Shown piece after piece: positions 1-8,661 of a DNA stretch of 64,000 bases. The notes below the pieces were generated by a model. It was not told the origin of the DNA, searched no databases, and saw only the letters and a list, made by a program, of their open reading frames with translations. Within the stretch, counting starts at the first letter, position 1, and each line of letters starts with the position of its first letter. Made by a program: the position numbers and the translations under genes. The DNA is from Blastocladiella emersonii ATCC 22665 (lineage: Eukaryota > Blastocladiomycota > Blastocladiomycetes > Blastocladiales > Blastocladiaceae), in contig JANHCV010000003.1 of assembly GCA_025594325.1 (NCBI GenBank), forward strand, positions 2,418,001 through 2,482,000. The letters run 5' to 3'.

Positions 1-20
1 GCCGCGCGACCGCCGAGGCC

Positions 21-2381
21 ATGGACGAGGCGCGCGCCGTCGTCGCCGCGTACGCCGCGCCTGTGGCCCGCGAGGCCCTTCGCCGCGTCACGGCCGACGC
101 CACGATGCTCGCGTCCGCGGCTGTCGGCGGCGGGGCTGGCGCCAAGTCTCCGCCCATCTCCTCCCCACCGCTGCAGGTCCAGCAACCGCGCCCGCACCGC
201 GCGAGCCTCGGCGAGTCCGTGTTCGCCGACCAGCCGCACCGCATGTCGGACCCGGCGCTCGATGCCGCGTGGCAGGCGCACCAGCACCCGCACGCGCAGC
301 ACGCGGCCCTGCCGCCGCGCGCCGCGAGCGCGGGACCCGACACGGGCGCGGGCGTGTTCCCGCCGCCGCCGTCCGAGTGGCAGGTGCACGCGGGCGGCCC
401 GCGGTCCGGGTCGCCGGTATCGGGCACCGCGTCGACCAGCTCGGCCCGCAACGCCGCCAGCGCGGCAGCGTACGCGGCGCGCCGCAGCGTCGGGTTCGTC
501 GAGGCCGTGGAAGTCGTCCGCCCGCCGTCGTCGGGGAAGCGCCGGCTCGGCCCGCTGAGCGCCCTGCGCAAGATCTTCCAAGGTAGTAGCGGGAACTCGT
601 CCGCGGCGCACCAGCGCAGCCGGAGCGCGAGTCCCGGCACCTCGTCGAGCCCGCCGCCGCCCGCGGCACCCACGACAGGCCGCGACCCAGCGCCGCCCGC
701 GCTGCGGACCAACCCGGCGGTCGCGCGCACCATCGCGTCGACGACGGACCTCGCTCGGTCCGAGTCGCAGATCTCGCGCCACATCCACCTCGCCGAGGCT
801 AACATGGAGCATAACGTGCGCCTGATCGCGCAGATCGGCGCGCAGGCCGCCGCGGCCGCGCAGGCAGGACCGTCGGGCCGTGGACCCGCGCCCGTCATGA
901 TGCCGCCGCCGCGCGCCATGACCGCGCCGCCGGCGCCCGTGCCAATGGCCGAGGCGGGGATGATGAGCAGCAAGCCGGCGACGCCGCGCCCGCGCGTCGC
1001 GATCCTCGACACCCCGCAGATCCACGAGATGACGCCCGAGTCGAGTCTCGCGCGCAGCAGCGAGATGCTCGCCGCGCTACCGCTGCCCGTCGCGCCGCAC
1101 CCTGCTGTCGCCGCTGCAGTGGAGACCATGCCGGTGGCGGCCGCGGCGGCGATCGAGGAGCCCGGCGCGCTCGACCGGTTCCTCCCGCCGTCGGCCGAGG
1201 AGGCCGAGGAACAGCAGCAGCAGCAGCAGCAGCGGGTCCGGTCGCAGTCGTTTGCGAGCGGCACGAGCGCGGGCGTGCCCGACAACGACGCCGCCGACGC
1301 CGTCGTCGTCGTCGCCTCCCCCATCATCGAGCCGCTCCCCGCCGCCAAATCCACCGCGAGCCCGCGCGCGACGGCGCTCAGCATGCTGGTGGGCGACGAC
1401 GCGAGCGGCGACGACGACGAGGACGCGGGCGACGGCGCCGAGCTGTGGCCGCTCGTCGAGCTGTCGTCGGACCGCCAGGCCGCGCTGCAGGTGCGCGCCG
1501 GGACTCTGGTGCGACAGATTGCGCGCGACGCGATCGGGTACTACGCGGCGAACGAGCCCGACGAGCGGCGCGCGCACTCGCGGCGCTGTCACGCCGCGTT
1601 CCTCGCGTACCGCGCGGCGCCCGCGATCCAGGGCCTGCACCAGGCGTGCATGCGGGTCACTCTCGCGACGCTCGTTCATGCGCTCGACTCGGTCAAGTCC
1701 GCGGCGGCCGGCGGCGGGAAGAAGCGGCCGGGCGCCGTCGGCCCGGCGCCGCACCTCCCCGAAATCCCGGACCCCGAGGAGCTCGCGCGCGTCCAGCGCA
1801 CGCTGCTCGGGTTCGTCGCTGCTTACACGGACAGCGGGCCGCCCTCATCCACCTCAACCCCCGCCGCTGGCGGAGCACCGGCCGTCGCTGGCCTCGCGCA
1901 GTACCTGTACCCGGCGCGCGTGGTCGCGGCCGCGTACGGCAAGTTCAAGCCGCCGCACCCGGTCGTGTACCGGCTGCTCGACCGGATCGCCGCGCTGCTC
2001 GTCCTCGCGCGCCTGACGGGGCTTTCGCTGCTGTACCCGGCGCCCGGCGCGCCGTTCGCCGCGGCCGCCATGGTGCGCGCGATCCCGCGCGGCATGCGGC
2101 TCGCGCCGCCCGAGGACGCCGGCGACGAGGTCGGCGCGTCGCTCGACCGCGCACCCGGCGGGAACGGCGAGGCTGAGGAGGACGAGGATCCGCGTGTCCT
2201 GCGCGACCTGTACGGTGGCGAGGCGACCGCCGCAGGAGCGGGCGACGACGAGGAGGAGGAGAATGTCGCGCTCGCGCTCGCCCGCGTCGATCGCGTGCAT
2301 CAGCTCGTGTTCCCCGGCCTCATTGACGCGCAGGGGCGGATCGTGGCCAAGGCGCAGGTCGTTGTCATGGCGTCTGCGTGA
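21..2381 (+). CDS. Low-complexity hypothetical protein, possibly 5'-partial
   Basis: I do not recognise this 786-residue protein. The frame stays open from the window edge to the chosen ATG at 21, so the true start may lie further left. Residues 1-470 are mostly disordered: Pro, Ala, Ser and Arg rich, with a short poly-Gln run near residue 397 encoded by CAG repeats. From about residue 474 to the end the sequence looks folded and helical, with Ala/Leu/Arg-rich segments and conserved-looking aromatic residues, ending in a Val/Ala-rich tail. Acidic patches (DDDED, EEEE) lie near residues 460 and 745. No enzyme motif or membrane segment is visible. A long disordered N-terminus on a helical C-terminal domain would suit a signalling or trafficking adaptor, but that is only a guess. 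Confidence 0.7.
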   Translation: MDEARAVVAAYAAPVAREALRRVTADATMLASAAVGGGAGAKSPPISSPPLQVQQPRPHRASLGESVFADQPHRMSDPALDAAWQAHQHPHAQHAALPPRAASAGPDTGAGVFPPPPSEWQVHAGGPRSGSPVSGTASTSSARNAASAAAYAARRSVGFVEAVEVVRPPSSGKRRLGPLSALRKIFQGSSGNSSAAHQRSRSASPGTSSSPPPPAAPTTGRDPAPPALRTNPAVARTIASTTDLARSESQISRHIHLAEANMEHNVRLIAQIGAQAAAAAQAGPSGRGPAPVMMPPPRAMTAPPAPVPMAEAGMMSSKPATPRPRVAILDTPQIHEMTPESSLARSSEMLAALPLPVAPHPAVAAAVETMPVAAAAAIEEPGALDRFLPPSAEEAEEQQQQQQQRVRSQSFASGTSAGVPDNDAADAVVVVASPIIEPLPAAKSTASPRATALSMLVGDDASGDDDEDAGDGAELWPLVELSSDRQAALQVRAGTLVRQIARDAIGYYAANEPDERRAHSRRCHAAFLAYRAAPAIQGLHQACMRVTLATLVHALDSVKSAAAGGGKKRPGAVGPAPHLPEIPDPEELARVQRTLLGFVAAYTDSGPPSSTSTPAAGGAPAVAGLAQYLYPARVVAAAYGKFKPPHPVVYRLLDRIAALLVLARLTGLSLLYPAPGAPFAAAAMVRAIPRGMRLAPPEDAGDEVGASLDRAPGGNGEAEEDEDPRVLRDLYGGEATAAGAGDDEEEENVALALARVDRVHQLVFPGLIDAQGRIVAKAQVVVMASA

Positions 2382-2728
2382 ACATCGTGCGGGTAGCGAA
2401 TCATATAGTAGTTTAAGCTGGGGGCATGCATAGCGAATTCGTGGTGAGACTGAGGCAAATGCCCCAACTGTGGCCGCGAGGGAGTCAGAGCGATCAGGGT
2501 GGCGCATCAGTGTGGCGCAACGCGTCCGCGGCTGACTCACACATGAGAGGGGGCGCGCCGTATGCGCACCGCGAACTTTCTCCCGAACCGACGATATTAT
2601 ATTCGCGAAAATGAGGCAATGGAACACGAACATCGCTGCAGCGACCATGGCAGTACCTGCCTGATGAATGAACGCTGGGAGCAAGCGGGGGACGGTGGCA
2701 GAAAGCTGGCTGGACTGTGTGATGTATT
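2382..2728. other. Intergenic spacer between convergent genes
   Basis: No convincing gene. This should hold the 3' ends of the plus-strand gene ending at 2381 and the minus-strand gene ending at 2729. AT-rich poly(A)-like stretches occur just after the first stop (around 2400-2415) and near 2592-2606. A 17-base sequence found in two other intergenic regions lies at 2514-2530. Confidence 0.6.
2514..2530 (+). promoter_or_regulatory. Copy 1 of shared GGCGCAACGCGTCCGCG element
   Basis: The 17 bases GGCGCAACGCGTCCGCG occur identically here, at 33060-33076 and at 35259-35275. All three are outside coding sequence. The core ACGCGT is the MCB (MluI cell-cycle box) bound by MBF-type factors in fungi. 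A regulatory role is inferred. Confidence 0.4.
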
Positions 2729-3118
2729 TTACATTTTGTAGAGAACAAATCCCGCAGCAGCCGCAACAATGGTACCACCAATACCGACAAGGTAAAGGCT
2801 CGACCAGTAGTCAATACCATCGTCGTTTGTGTGGCGAAGGGATTCGTCCCGCGTGTAAGCCCGCGCAACGAGCTTGGCCGGCTCGCGATCGTTTTCGGCC
2901 ATCACCTCGCGCTGCATCTTGATTGTCCGGAAACTGCACTGCAACTTAAACTCCCACTCGTCGATGCACTTACGCGCCTCGTTGGTCAAAAGCGCAGCTT
3001 CGGCTTCAAACTCTTCCACTGGCCGTTCCGTGAGGTGGCGCCGTGAAAAACTCGGGTCTCGAGCGAGTTCTTCTGCTGGTGTCAGCTTGAGCCGCAGTTG
3101 CCCTTGGAGCCCCTCCAT
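2729..3118 (-). CDS. Small C-terminally membrane-anchored protein (1)
   Basis: A 129-residue protein with an ATG start at 3118. Residues 1-100 are charged and look helical, with a single Cys-containing stretch around residues 50-62. Residues 107-128 form one hydrophobic segment (YLVGIGGTIVAAAAGFVLYK) ending one residue before the stop, the layout of a tail-anchored protein with its bulk in the cytosol. I recognise no family. It is less G+C-rich than neighbouring genes. Two other small minus-strand proteins with a C-terminal membrane segment follow at 6622-7059 and 7558-8109. An array of CTGACGCCAG repeats begins just upstream of its start, so its promoter or a 5' exon may have been altered by that repeat. 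Confidence 0.5.
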   Translation of the reverse strand: MEGLQGQLRLKLTPAEELARDPSFSRRHLTERPVEEFEAEAALLTNEARKCIDEWEFKLQCSFRTIKMQREVMAENDREPAKLVARAYTRDESLRHTNDDGIDYWSSLYLVGIGGTIVAAAAGFVLYKM

Positions 3119-3146
3119 CGCCGAAACGGCTCCCAGCTTGAGGGGC

Positions 3147-3276
3147 CTGGCGTCACCCCTGACGTCAGGTCCGACGCGTGGGTCGCGACGCGATGGCTGA
3201 CGCCAGGGTCAAAATGTTTTTCATCAGGTCTGGCGTCAGACCACGCAGAAATCGTCGCGTCAGCCGTGACGCCAGG
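3147..3276. repeat. CTGACGCCAG near-palindrome array A
   Basis: Within 130 bp there are at least five copies of CTGACGCCAG or its complement CTGGCGTCAG, with small variations: 3147-3156, 3158-3169 (perfect palindrome CCTGACGTCAGG), 3198-3207, 3230-3239 and about 3267-3276. A similar array lies at 6218-6307. The reverse complement of this array shares the order of flanking words (CGCGAACC, CCTCGC) with the second, suggesting two diverged copies of one repeat in inverted orientation. Confidence 0.6.
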
Positions 3277-3329
3277 CCTGACGCAACGGTTGATGCGAGG
3301 GTCGGTGCCTGGTTCGCGCCACGCTTCCG

Positions 3330-3410
3330 GATTGCTCACGTGCTCACCCTGATAGGCATTCCGATAGACCGATTCGAATAATAGCTCTGTATTAATCATG
3401 ATACGCCGCT
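3330..3410 (-). pseudogene. Short coding-like fragment abutting repeat array A
   Basis: Minus-strand translation of this stretch begins MINTELLFESVYRNAY and has ordinary protein composition, then runs straight into the CTGACGCCAG array and loses it. It could be an upstream exon of the gene at 2729-3118, or the stump of a gene cut by the repeat. No splice sites are clear enough to decide. Confidence 0.2.
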
Positions 3411-3779
3411 GCTCGCGGCCGCCACCGCGCCCATCCGGCGCTCGCGGCCCGAGCTCTTCCGCGGCCGCCGTCGCCGCCACTCCTTGATGCGCGGGAACGA
3501 GTGCTTGAGCCGGTCTCGATGCCGCCGACCCGTGGCCGCCCGCCCACCTTCGACGTGGCAGTCGATCTTGATCGGGCTGAGCGGGTGCGCTTGATGGCCG
3601 CGCGGAGGCTGGCGCCCTTGATCTCCTTGAGTGACGCGATCTCGCACTTGGCGTCGGCGATGGCCACGGTCACTGGCCGTCGCAGCGAGTCGGGCTTGGA
3701 CTTCTGCGCCGCCGAGTGTCGTTGCCCTGGTGCGGAGGGGCGCAAGGTCAGCGACGCGGAGAGAGAGAGGGGGGCGGTG

Positions 3780-4500
3780 CGCGCGAGTCGTACCGCGTGG
3801 TCCTCGTAGCCGAGGGCGACTTGTCCTTGCACTGCAGCGAGTCGAGGACCTTGGCCTTGTCGATGTTGGCGCCAGCAAGCTGCTGCTTGATCTGCAGTGA
3901 GGCGCGTACGTGCGTGTTAGCGAGGGGCTCGAAGCGCGCATCCTAGGCCGCGGACCAGGTCGAGAACGCACCGTGATCGAGCATACCCTGGATCTCGCTG
4001 TACTTGACCTCGAACACCTTGGCGGGTGCGAGGAAGTCGATTGCCATGGTCGGGGCCGTGGTTGACGTTGCTCGAGGTGTTGACAGCCGTCGCGGACGCG
4101 TCCTTGGTGACCATGGCGGTACAGTCCGTGATCGAGTCGAGCTTGGCCTCGCCAACGCCTTGGGCACGCAGACGACGGCGCCCACGAGTGCCGACACCCG
4201 CAGCAAGTGAGAAAGCGTACCGCGTCGCGGAGCAGCTTGCCGGCCTTGATCACGGCGACGTGCTCGCAGTGTTACTACACGGCCGACGACGCGTCAGAAA
4301 GTGGGTCGCATTGTGGACGCGGCGATCCACGCGCACACCTTGTCGAACTCGGCCGTGCACACGCTTGGCGAGCCCCTTGTCGAGCAGCCTGGTCGCGTCG
4401 GGAGCTCGACCTTGCGCGCGTCACCGAGGTGGTCGATAGTGTCGGACGAGGCGCGCTTGGCGCGGGTCAGCACGAGCGCTCGGTGGGAAGTGGTCTGAAC
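3780..4500 (-). pseudogene. Decayed coding remnant, family unknown
   Basis: Several protein-like blocks occur on the minus strand but in different frames. One reads ...AIDFLAPAKVFEVKYSEIQ..., meets an in-frame TAG at 3943-3945, and continues in the same frame as ...ANTHVRASLQIKQQLAG... to about 3780. Another near 4490-4390 reads ...ALVLTRAKRASSDTIDHLGD... before the frame changes. This is how a gene looks after one nonsense change and several indels. I cannot name the family. Together with 5158-5974 it makes 3.4-6.0 kb a stretch of decayed sequence between the two CTGACGCCAG arrays. Confidence 0.3.
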
Positions 4501-5157
4501 AAGTTGGGCGACGTGGGGAACAAGTGAGCGGTGTTCGAGCGGCACAGCAGGGCGGCGAGTGATTAGGGGGTGATGACGGGCGCAACCGAGCCGATCCGCC
4601 GCGGAGGACGATCGGCAGCGGTCCCGCGCGTGGCGAGGTCGATAAGTGTCGAAAGGAAGGGCGGAAGTGGGGCGGATAAGTCGACGGAAAACGCGCGCTC
4701 GCGGCGACTCAGCACGACGCGGATGCACCGCCGCAGCGGCGACGTACGCCTCCTTGGTGGCCCCGGGCACGTCTCGGGGGTCGGTTCGTCGTCTTAGGCG
4801 AGCGTGCAGGCCGCGGACACGACTCGGACCCGGCGAGCGACGCGGCGAAGGCTGCCTCACGACGCGGGCGCCGCGTTGGCCGGCGCGGTGTGGGCAACGT
4901 ACGGGCAGGGCTGCATGCGATGGGGAGGGGATGGGTGCGTCGAATGCATGGTGATAGAGGGGTCGGGCGGGGACTTGGCGGTTCGGCGGGAGCGGCAGCC
5001 ATCCGCGCCCAACGCGCGCGCTGAACAAGGATCGGCGAAGGGCGGAAGCGTCACGTGGCATGACCTTCGCGTCCCTCGCCTCCCTCACCGCTCGACGCAC
5101 CATGCAAACCCATCTTGCGACTCTATGCAACCGACCTGAAATACCGAGCTCTACCTC

Positions 5158-5974
5158 TTGCTATGCCTGACGCTGTCAAATCTGTGTGTTTGCGCTCACA
5201 CAGCTCCGATCTCGCGGTCAGAACTCGTCAAGTTCAAACTTCTCACGCTCTATGAGCTCCACTGCACTCTGCTCCGCGGATCAGCGCCGAGCGACCGGTC
5301 GCCCGAGTACGCTGAACTGGCCCTCGGCTGGTTCGACCAGGCCGCTCGCCTTGTGTGTGCGTGCCTCAACAACTACACCATGATCCACACGCCCAAGTAC
5401 CACTGCCTGAGCGAGTACGTCGAGTTCATCAAGCGCTTCGGCCCCACCACGAACCTGTCGACCGAGGCGAGGGAGCGCATGTACCAGTTCAACGCCTAGA
5501 TCGCGGCCAAGTTCACAAACCACACGGCGACCTCGACTGAGCAGATGTTATTACGCGTGGCCTCGTGCGAGGCCCTGCAGGCGATCGTGCGCACGCTCGT
5601 GAGGGAGTGCGACCCCGCAGTACAGATTTGCTTACTCTCGCGCGAAATGGAGCACCACTAACGCTCACATCGTCGCGATCGCATCACAGGAATACGAGGG
5701 CATGGACGAGGTCTTCAACAACCTGGCCGACGTGCGCCTAACCACGCTCAAGGCGACGACGTTTGACCGCATCAAGTTTGGTCCGGGGCGCGAGGTGCAC
5801 TTCTGTTTCGGCACGACCGCGAGCTCGAGCACGGACCAGCTCTCGACCCGTATCCCGTTCCTCGCCCAGATCCTCCATGGTTACCTGGCAGGGGACGCTG
5901 CACTCTCGGCGCAGCGCGCGGCTGACGATCCGTTGCTGGGCCCTGACGACGGCAAGGTACCCGCGTGCGCGTGA
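5158..5974 (+). pseudogene. Transposon-derived protein remnant (Plavaka/KDZ-like region)
   Basis: The block ...HTPKYHCLSEYVEFIKRFGPT..., then LSTE...YQFNA, resembles a region I know from large fungal transposon proteins (pattern PKxHxLxxxxxxIxRFGPxxxxxTExxExxNxxxR, then SNHxAxS). The frame is broken by TAG at 5497-5499, directly followed in the same frame by a continuation with NHTATS, to a TAA near 5658. A further block begins after a possible acceptor near 5688 and runs to 5974. The premature TAG could be a CAG-to-TAG transition. The family call is from memory and low confidence; the broken frame is visible. Confidence 0.3.
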
Positions 5975-6621
5975 TCTGCATCAAATTGCTACCGCGGCGG
6001 TGACTTAGCGTGTTTCGCGCCCGCGAACGACCCTTCCTCGAGGGCCGACGACGAGTTGGAGCGCAACACTCTCTCCGCCGCGTCAAAGTCTCTCATAGTC
6101 GCTCATAAACAAGTTGCATCAAGTTGGAGAAGAGTAGGACTCATGGTTCGTGGTCGGGGTATACGTGGCGGAGAGCCGGGACTCTCGCATCGCGAACCGG
6201 ACCCCCTCGCGTCAGACCTGGCGTCAGGTCCGGCCGAGGCTGACGCCAGCCCCGACGCGAGTTTGGCTGGGACCGCCGCCGACCTGGCGTCAGGGGTCTG
6301 GCGTCAGCCCTCGCGTCGCCAGGACCGTTTCGGCGAGGCTCCTTCCGCTGAAGGTCGTGAACTGCCACGTCGTCCGACAGATCCTTGAGCTTGTCGAGAG
6401 TATCGTTGACGCGCGTGTACGTCGCCGGAATCTCTCGATGCAACGAGAAGTCGAGAAATGAAGGTGGAGCCCGAGGTAGTTTCCTGCGCATCGTCGTGCT
6501 GGTCGCCCTCGCTCGCCGGTTCCTCCTCGCATGGCTCAGGCTGGTGGCGGAAGAACTTACGCCGTCCAAGAGCCTATGTCGCCGTAACACTTGGTCAGTA
6601 CCTCGCAGGTACGACCGTCAC
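5975..6621. other. Gene-poor stretch with second repeat array
   Basis: No intact gene. It contains repeat array B (6218-6307). On the minus strand at about 6475-6360 there is a coding-like fragment (FLDFSLHREIPATYTRVND..., helical and charged) that runs directly into the array, just as the fragment at 3330-3410 runs into array A. Confidence 0.4.
6218..6307. repeat. CTGACGCCAG near-palindrome array B
   Basis: Four copies of CTGGCGTCAG or CTGACGCCAG at 6218-6227, 6240-6249, 6284-6293 and 6298-6307, plus several partial GCGTCAG words, within 90 bp. It is about 3 kb from array A and in roughly inverted orientation to it. Confidence 0.6.
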
Positions 6622-7059
6622 CTAGTTCCCGCATGCGTCGCTGCTGCGGATAGATATATAGGCGCTCCAAAAATTACCCCACAGACCTTTCCCCCAAATC
6701 ACCACATACAGGATCACCTTTAGTGCAATCCCAACGAGGATCACGTACAGAACAATGTTGCCAACTAGAGACATGATCGAATCGAGCCAGCCTTCCGCAA
6801 CCTTGAGAGTGCCCGTATCATCACGAGTCGTCACAGTTTTTTTCGCTTGAGATTTGTTCACTTCGCGACGGTGTCCCTCGACCTCCTTCTTCTTGAGCGT
6901 GTCTAAAGCGATACCCGTCACAGCGACATACGTGGCAAACTGGTTGTCAAGCTCGGCAACCTGGCGAGTCAGCCGCTGATGCTGCTCGAGGGTCACTCGT
7001 GGAGATTGTAGGCGGGTAACCTGGCTGTTTCGGTTTCCGCGCCTTGACGGACGCTCCAT
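6622..7059 (-). CDS. Small membrane protein with C-terminal hydrophobic segments (2)
   Basis: A 145-residue protein starting at the ATG at 7059. Residues 1-85 are Arg/Lys/Gln rich and probably coiled (RLTRQVAELDNQ, LDTLKKKEVEGHRREVN). Two hydrophobic stretches follow near residues 92-122 (SIMSLVGNIVLYVILVG and ALKVILYVVIWG), then a short tail. I recognise no family. A second minus-strand frame upstream (to about 7303) also has protein-like composition (ITAKTSIEALPVAIKSAPEL), so an extra 5' exon joined by an unrecognised intron, or a frameshift, is possible. It shares layout with the neighbours at 2729-3118 and 7558-8109. Confidence 0.45.
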   Translation of the reverse strand: MERPSRRGNRNSQVTRLQSPRVTLEQHQRLTRQVAELDNQFATYVAVTGIALDTLKKKEVEGHRREVNKSQAKKTVTTRDDTGTLKVAEGWLDSIMSLVGNIVLYVILVGIALKVILYVVIWGKGLWGNFWSAYISIRSSDACGN

Positions 7060-7557
7060 CGATGAGCTCAGGTGCTGACTTGATGGCCACGGGAAGCGCC
7101 TCGATGCTAGTTTTTGCCGTGATGGCCTTGTCCGACCCGGCGCTTAGTACGGGCGTCAAGGTTTCTGAGGAAAGGTTGGAAGATGGCACTTGCTGATAGT
7201 TGATGAGAACATGGTGGTAATGTACTGGTCCGGTCAGAGTGAGAGAGGAAATACAGAAGAATTTTTGAGGGCCTTTTGACGCAGCTTGTACGAATGCACG
7301 CACGGAGTTGAGTGCGTCCCAGCGCTAGTGCACTGGTATGAGCGCTCGCGTGACTTGCATTTCCGAATGCTTCCTTTACCACGTGTTCCAATGAGGTGAA
7401 GGGATAACTCAACAATCAAAATGGCAGTTGATCGTGGCGGTGATGGCTAGCCTCCGCGTCACTCACAGTAGAACGTTGACTTGCGGTTTACAAGCACCAA
7501 ATGAACAAGGTTTCTACTACATTCAACGTCTCAAGTTACGGATGTATTGAAAGGTTA

Positions 7558-8109
7558 CTAACTTTGCAAAACATAACTGATCGCGACAAAAACTAGGATG
7601 GCAGCCGTCCCAACCATGACTTCCTCGCCGAAATCCATCTTCTCCCGAGGCCTGTACTCGCGTCGACGGTCAAGTTCATTTTCGTGTTCCTCGAGAATTG
7701 TACGGGCTGCGTTGAAAGCCTCGGCCACCTTCGTGAGGTCCACCGCTGTTTTGGAGCCGCCTTTCCGACACCCACTGTACTCCAGCTGAAGGGAAGACTG
7801 GTAGGAATGCTGTCGCGGAATAGTTTGCTGATAGGTCTGCTGGTGGACAACTGGTCGCGGAGACTCTGACGCGAGGATCTTTGGACGCTGGGCAGCTGGT
7901 TTCGCAGCGGCTGCTGCAGCGAACTTCTTCTTCGTCCGCCCGTGTCCAAGTTCAGACTCTTTGGGAGGAACTTGCTCGACGTAGTGGAGCCAAATTTTCT
8001 TGGAAGCCAACTGTCGCCCCTTCCGCGGCCCTTGCGTCAAAGCATGAAGCCTGAGTGTTCCAAGCGCCGAGTTGGACGAGATTTGAGCAAACGCATTCTT
8101 GAGAGACAT
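7558..8109 (-). CDS. Small C-terminally membrane-anchored protein (3)
   Basis: A 183-residue protein with ATG at 8109. The N-terminus (MSLKNAFAQISSNSALGTLRL) could form an amphipathic presequence-like helix. Residues 45-110 are Lys/Ala/Gln rich and probably disordered. Residues 125-160 are a charged helix (LTKVAEAFNAARTILEEHEN). The final 18 residues are hydrophobic (VGTAAILVFVAISYVLQS) and end at the stop, giving a tail-anchor topology. I know no family. It is the third small anchored protein in a row on this strand; whether they are homologous or merely alike in layout cannot be settled by eye. Confidence 0.5.
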   Translation of the reverse strand: MSLKNAFAQISSNSALGTLRLHALTQGPRKGRQLASKKIWLHYVEQVPPKESELGHGRTKKKFAAAAAAKPAAQRPKILASESPRPVVHQQTYQQTIPRQHSYQSSLQLEYSGCRKGGSKTAVDLTKVAEAFNAARTILEEHENELDRRREYRPREKMDFGEEVMVGTAAILVFVAISYVLQS

Positions 8110-8661
8110 TTTTTGCTAGTTAATGTTCGAATCAGAGTGGAGGGGAGGTGTAGGGTCAGTTGGTCCTTCTTGGATTGCACGGTTGAACGCGATGAAATGC
8201 ATTGCTCCTGACTGACTGCCCGTCTCGCAAAATGCGCTCCTCCGGCTTCACGTGCCGGCCACCAATCAGGTCATGAAGAATGCATGTCCTCGTGGTCGAT
8301 TATAGCTAGTTCTCGATACGCTATCATGTCGAAGCGACCAACAACGCGATTAAAGCTAGTAGTCAGGTGAAGGGTATATGTATTCGTTCGCTCACCGCGA
8401 GAGCGGGACTTCAGGAATGGCGTCCCTTGCAGAGGCACGGATGCATTCCACCAAGGTGCGTGACAGAGCGTGTTCGTGATCGCTTCCGTGATCGCGGTCA
8501 CGCGTCGGTGATGCTGCGCCACCTCCACGCCAGCCGTCGCGACGCCCAAGCCACGAACGCGGTCGCGATCCGTTCGACCCTGAAACGCCGCCCCTTCGCT
8601 GACACCTTGCAGCGGCGGACAACGACGCTCCCGCTCTCTTCTTGTCCGAACATGCAACACG
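8110..8661. other. Divergent intergenic region
   Basis: The shared upstream region of the minus-strand gene starting at 8109 and the plus-strand gene starting at 8662. No gene seen. TCAGGTGA occurs at 8363-8370, as it also does upstream of the genes at 33413, 46208 and 50663. Confidence 0.5.
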
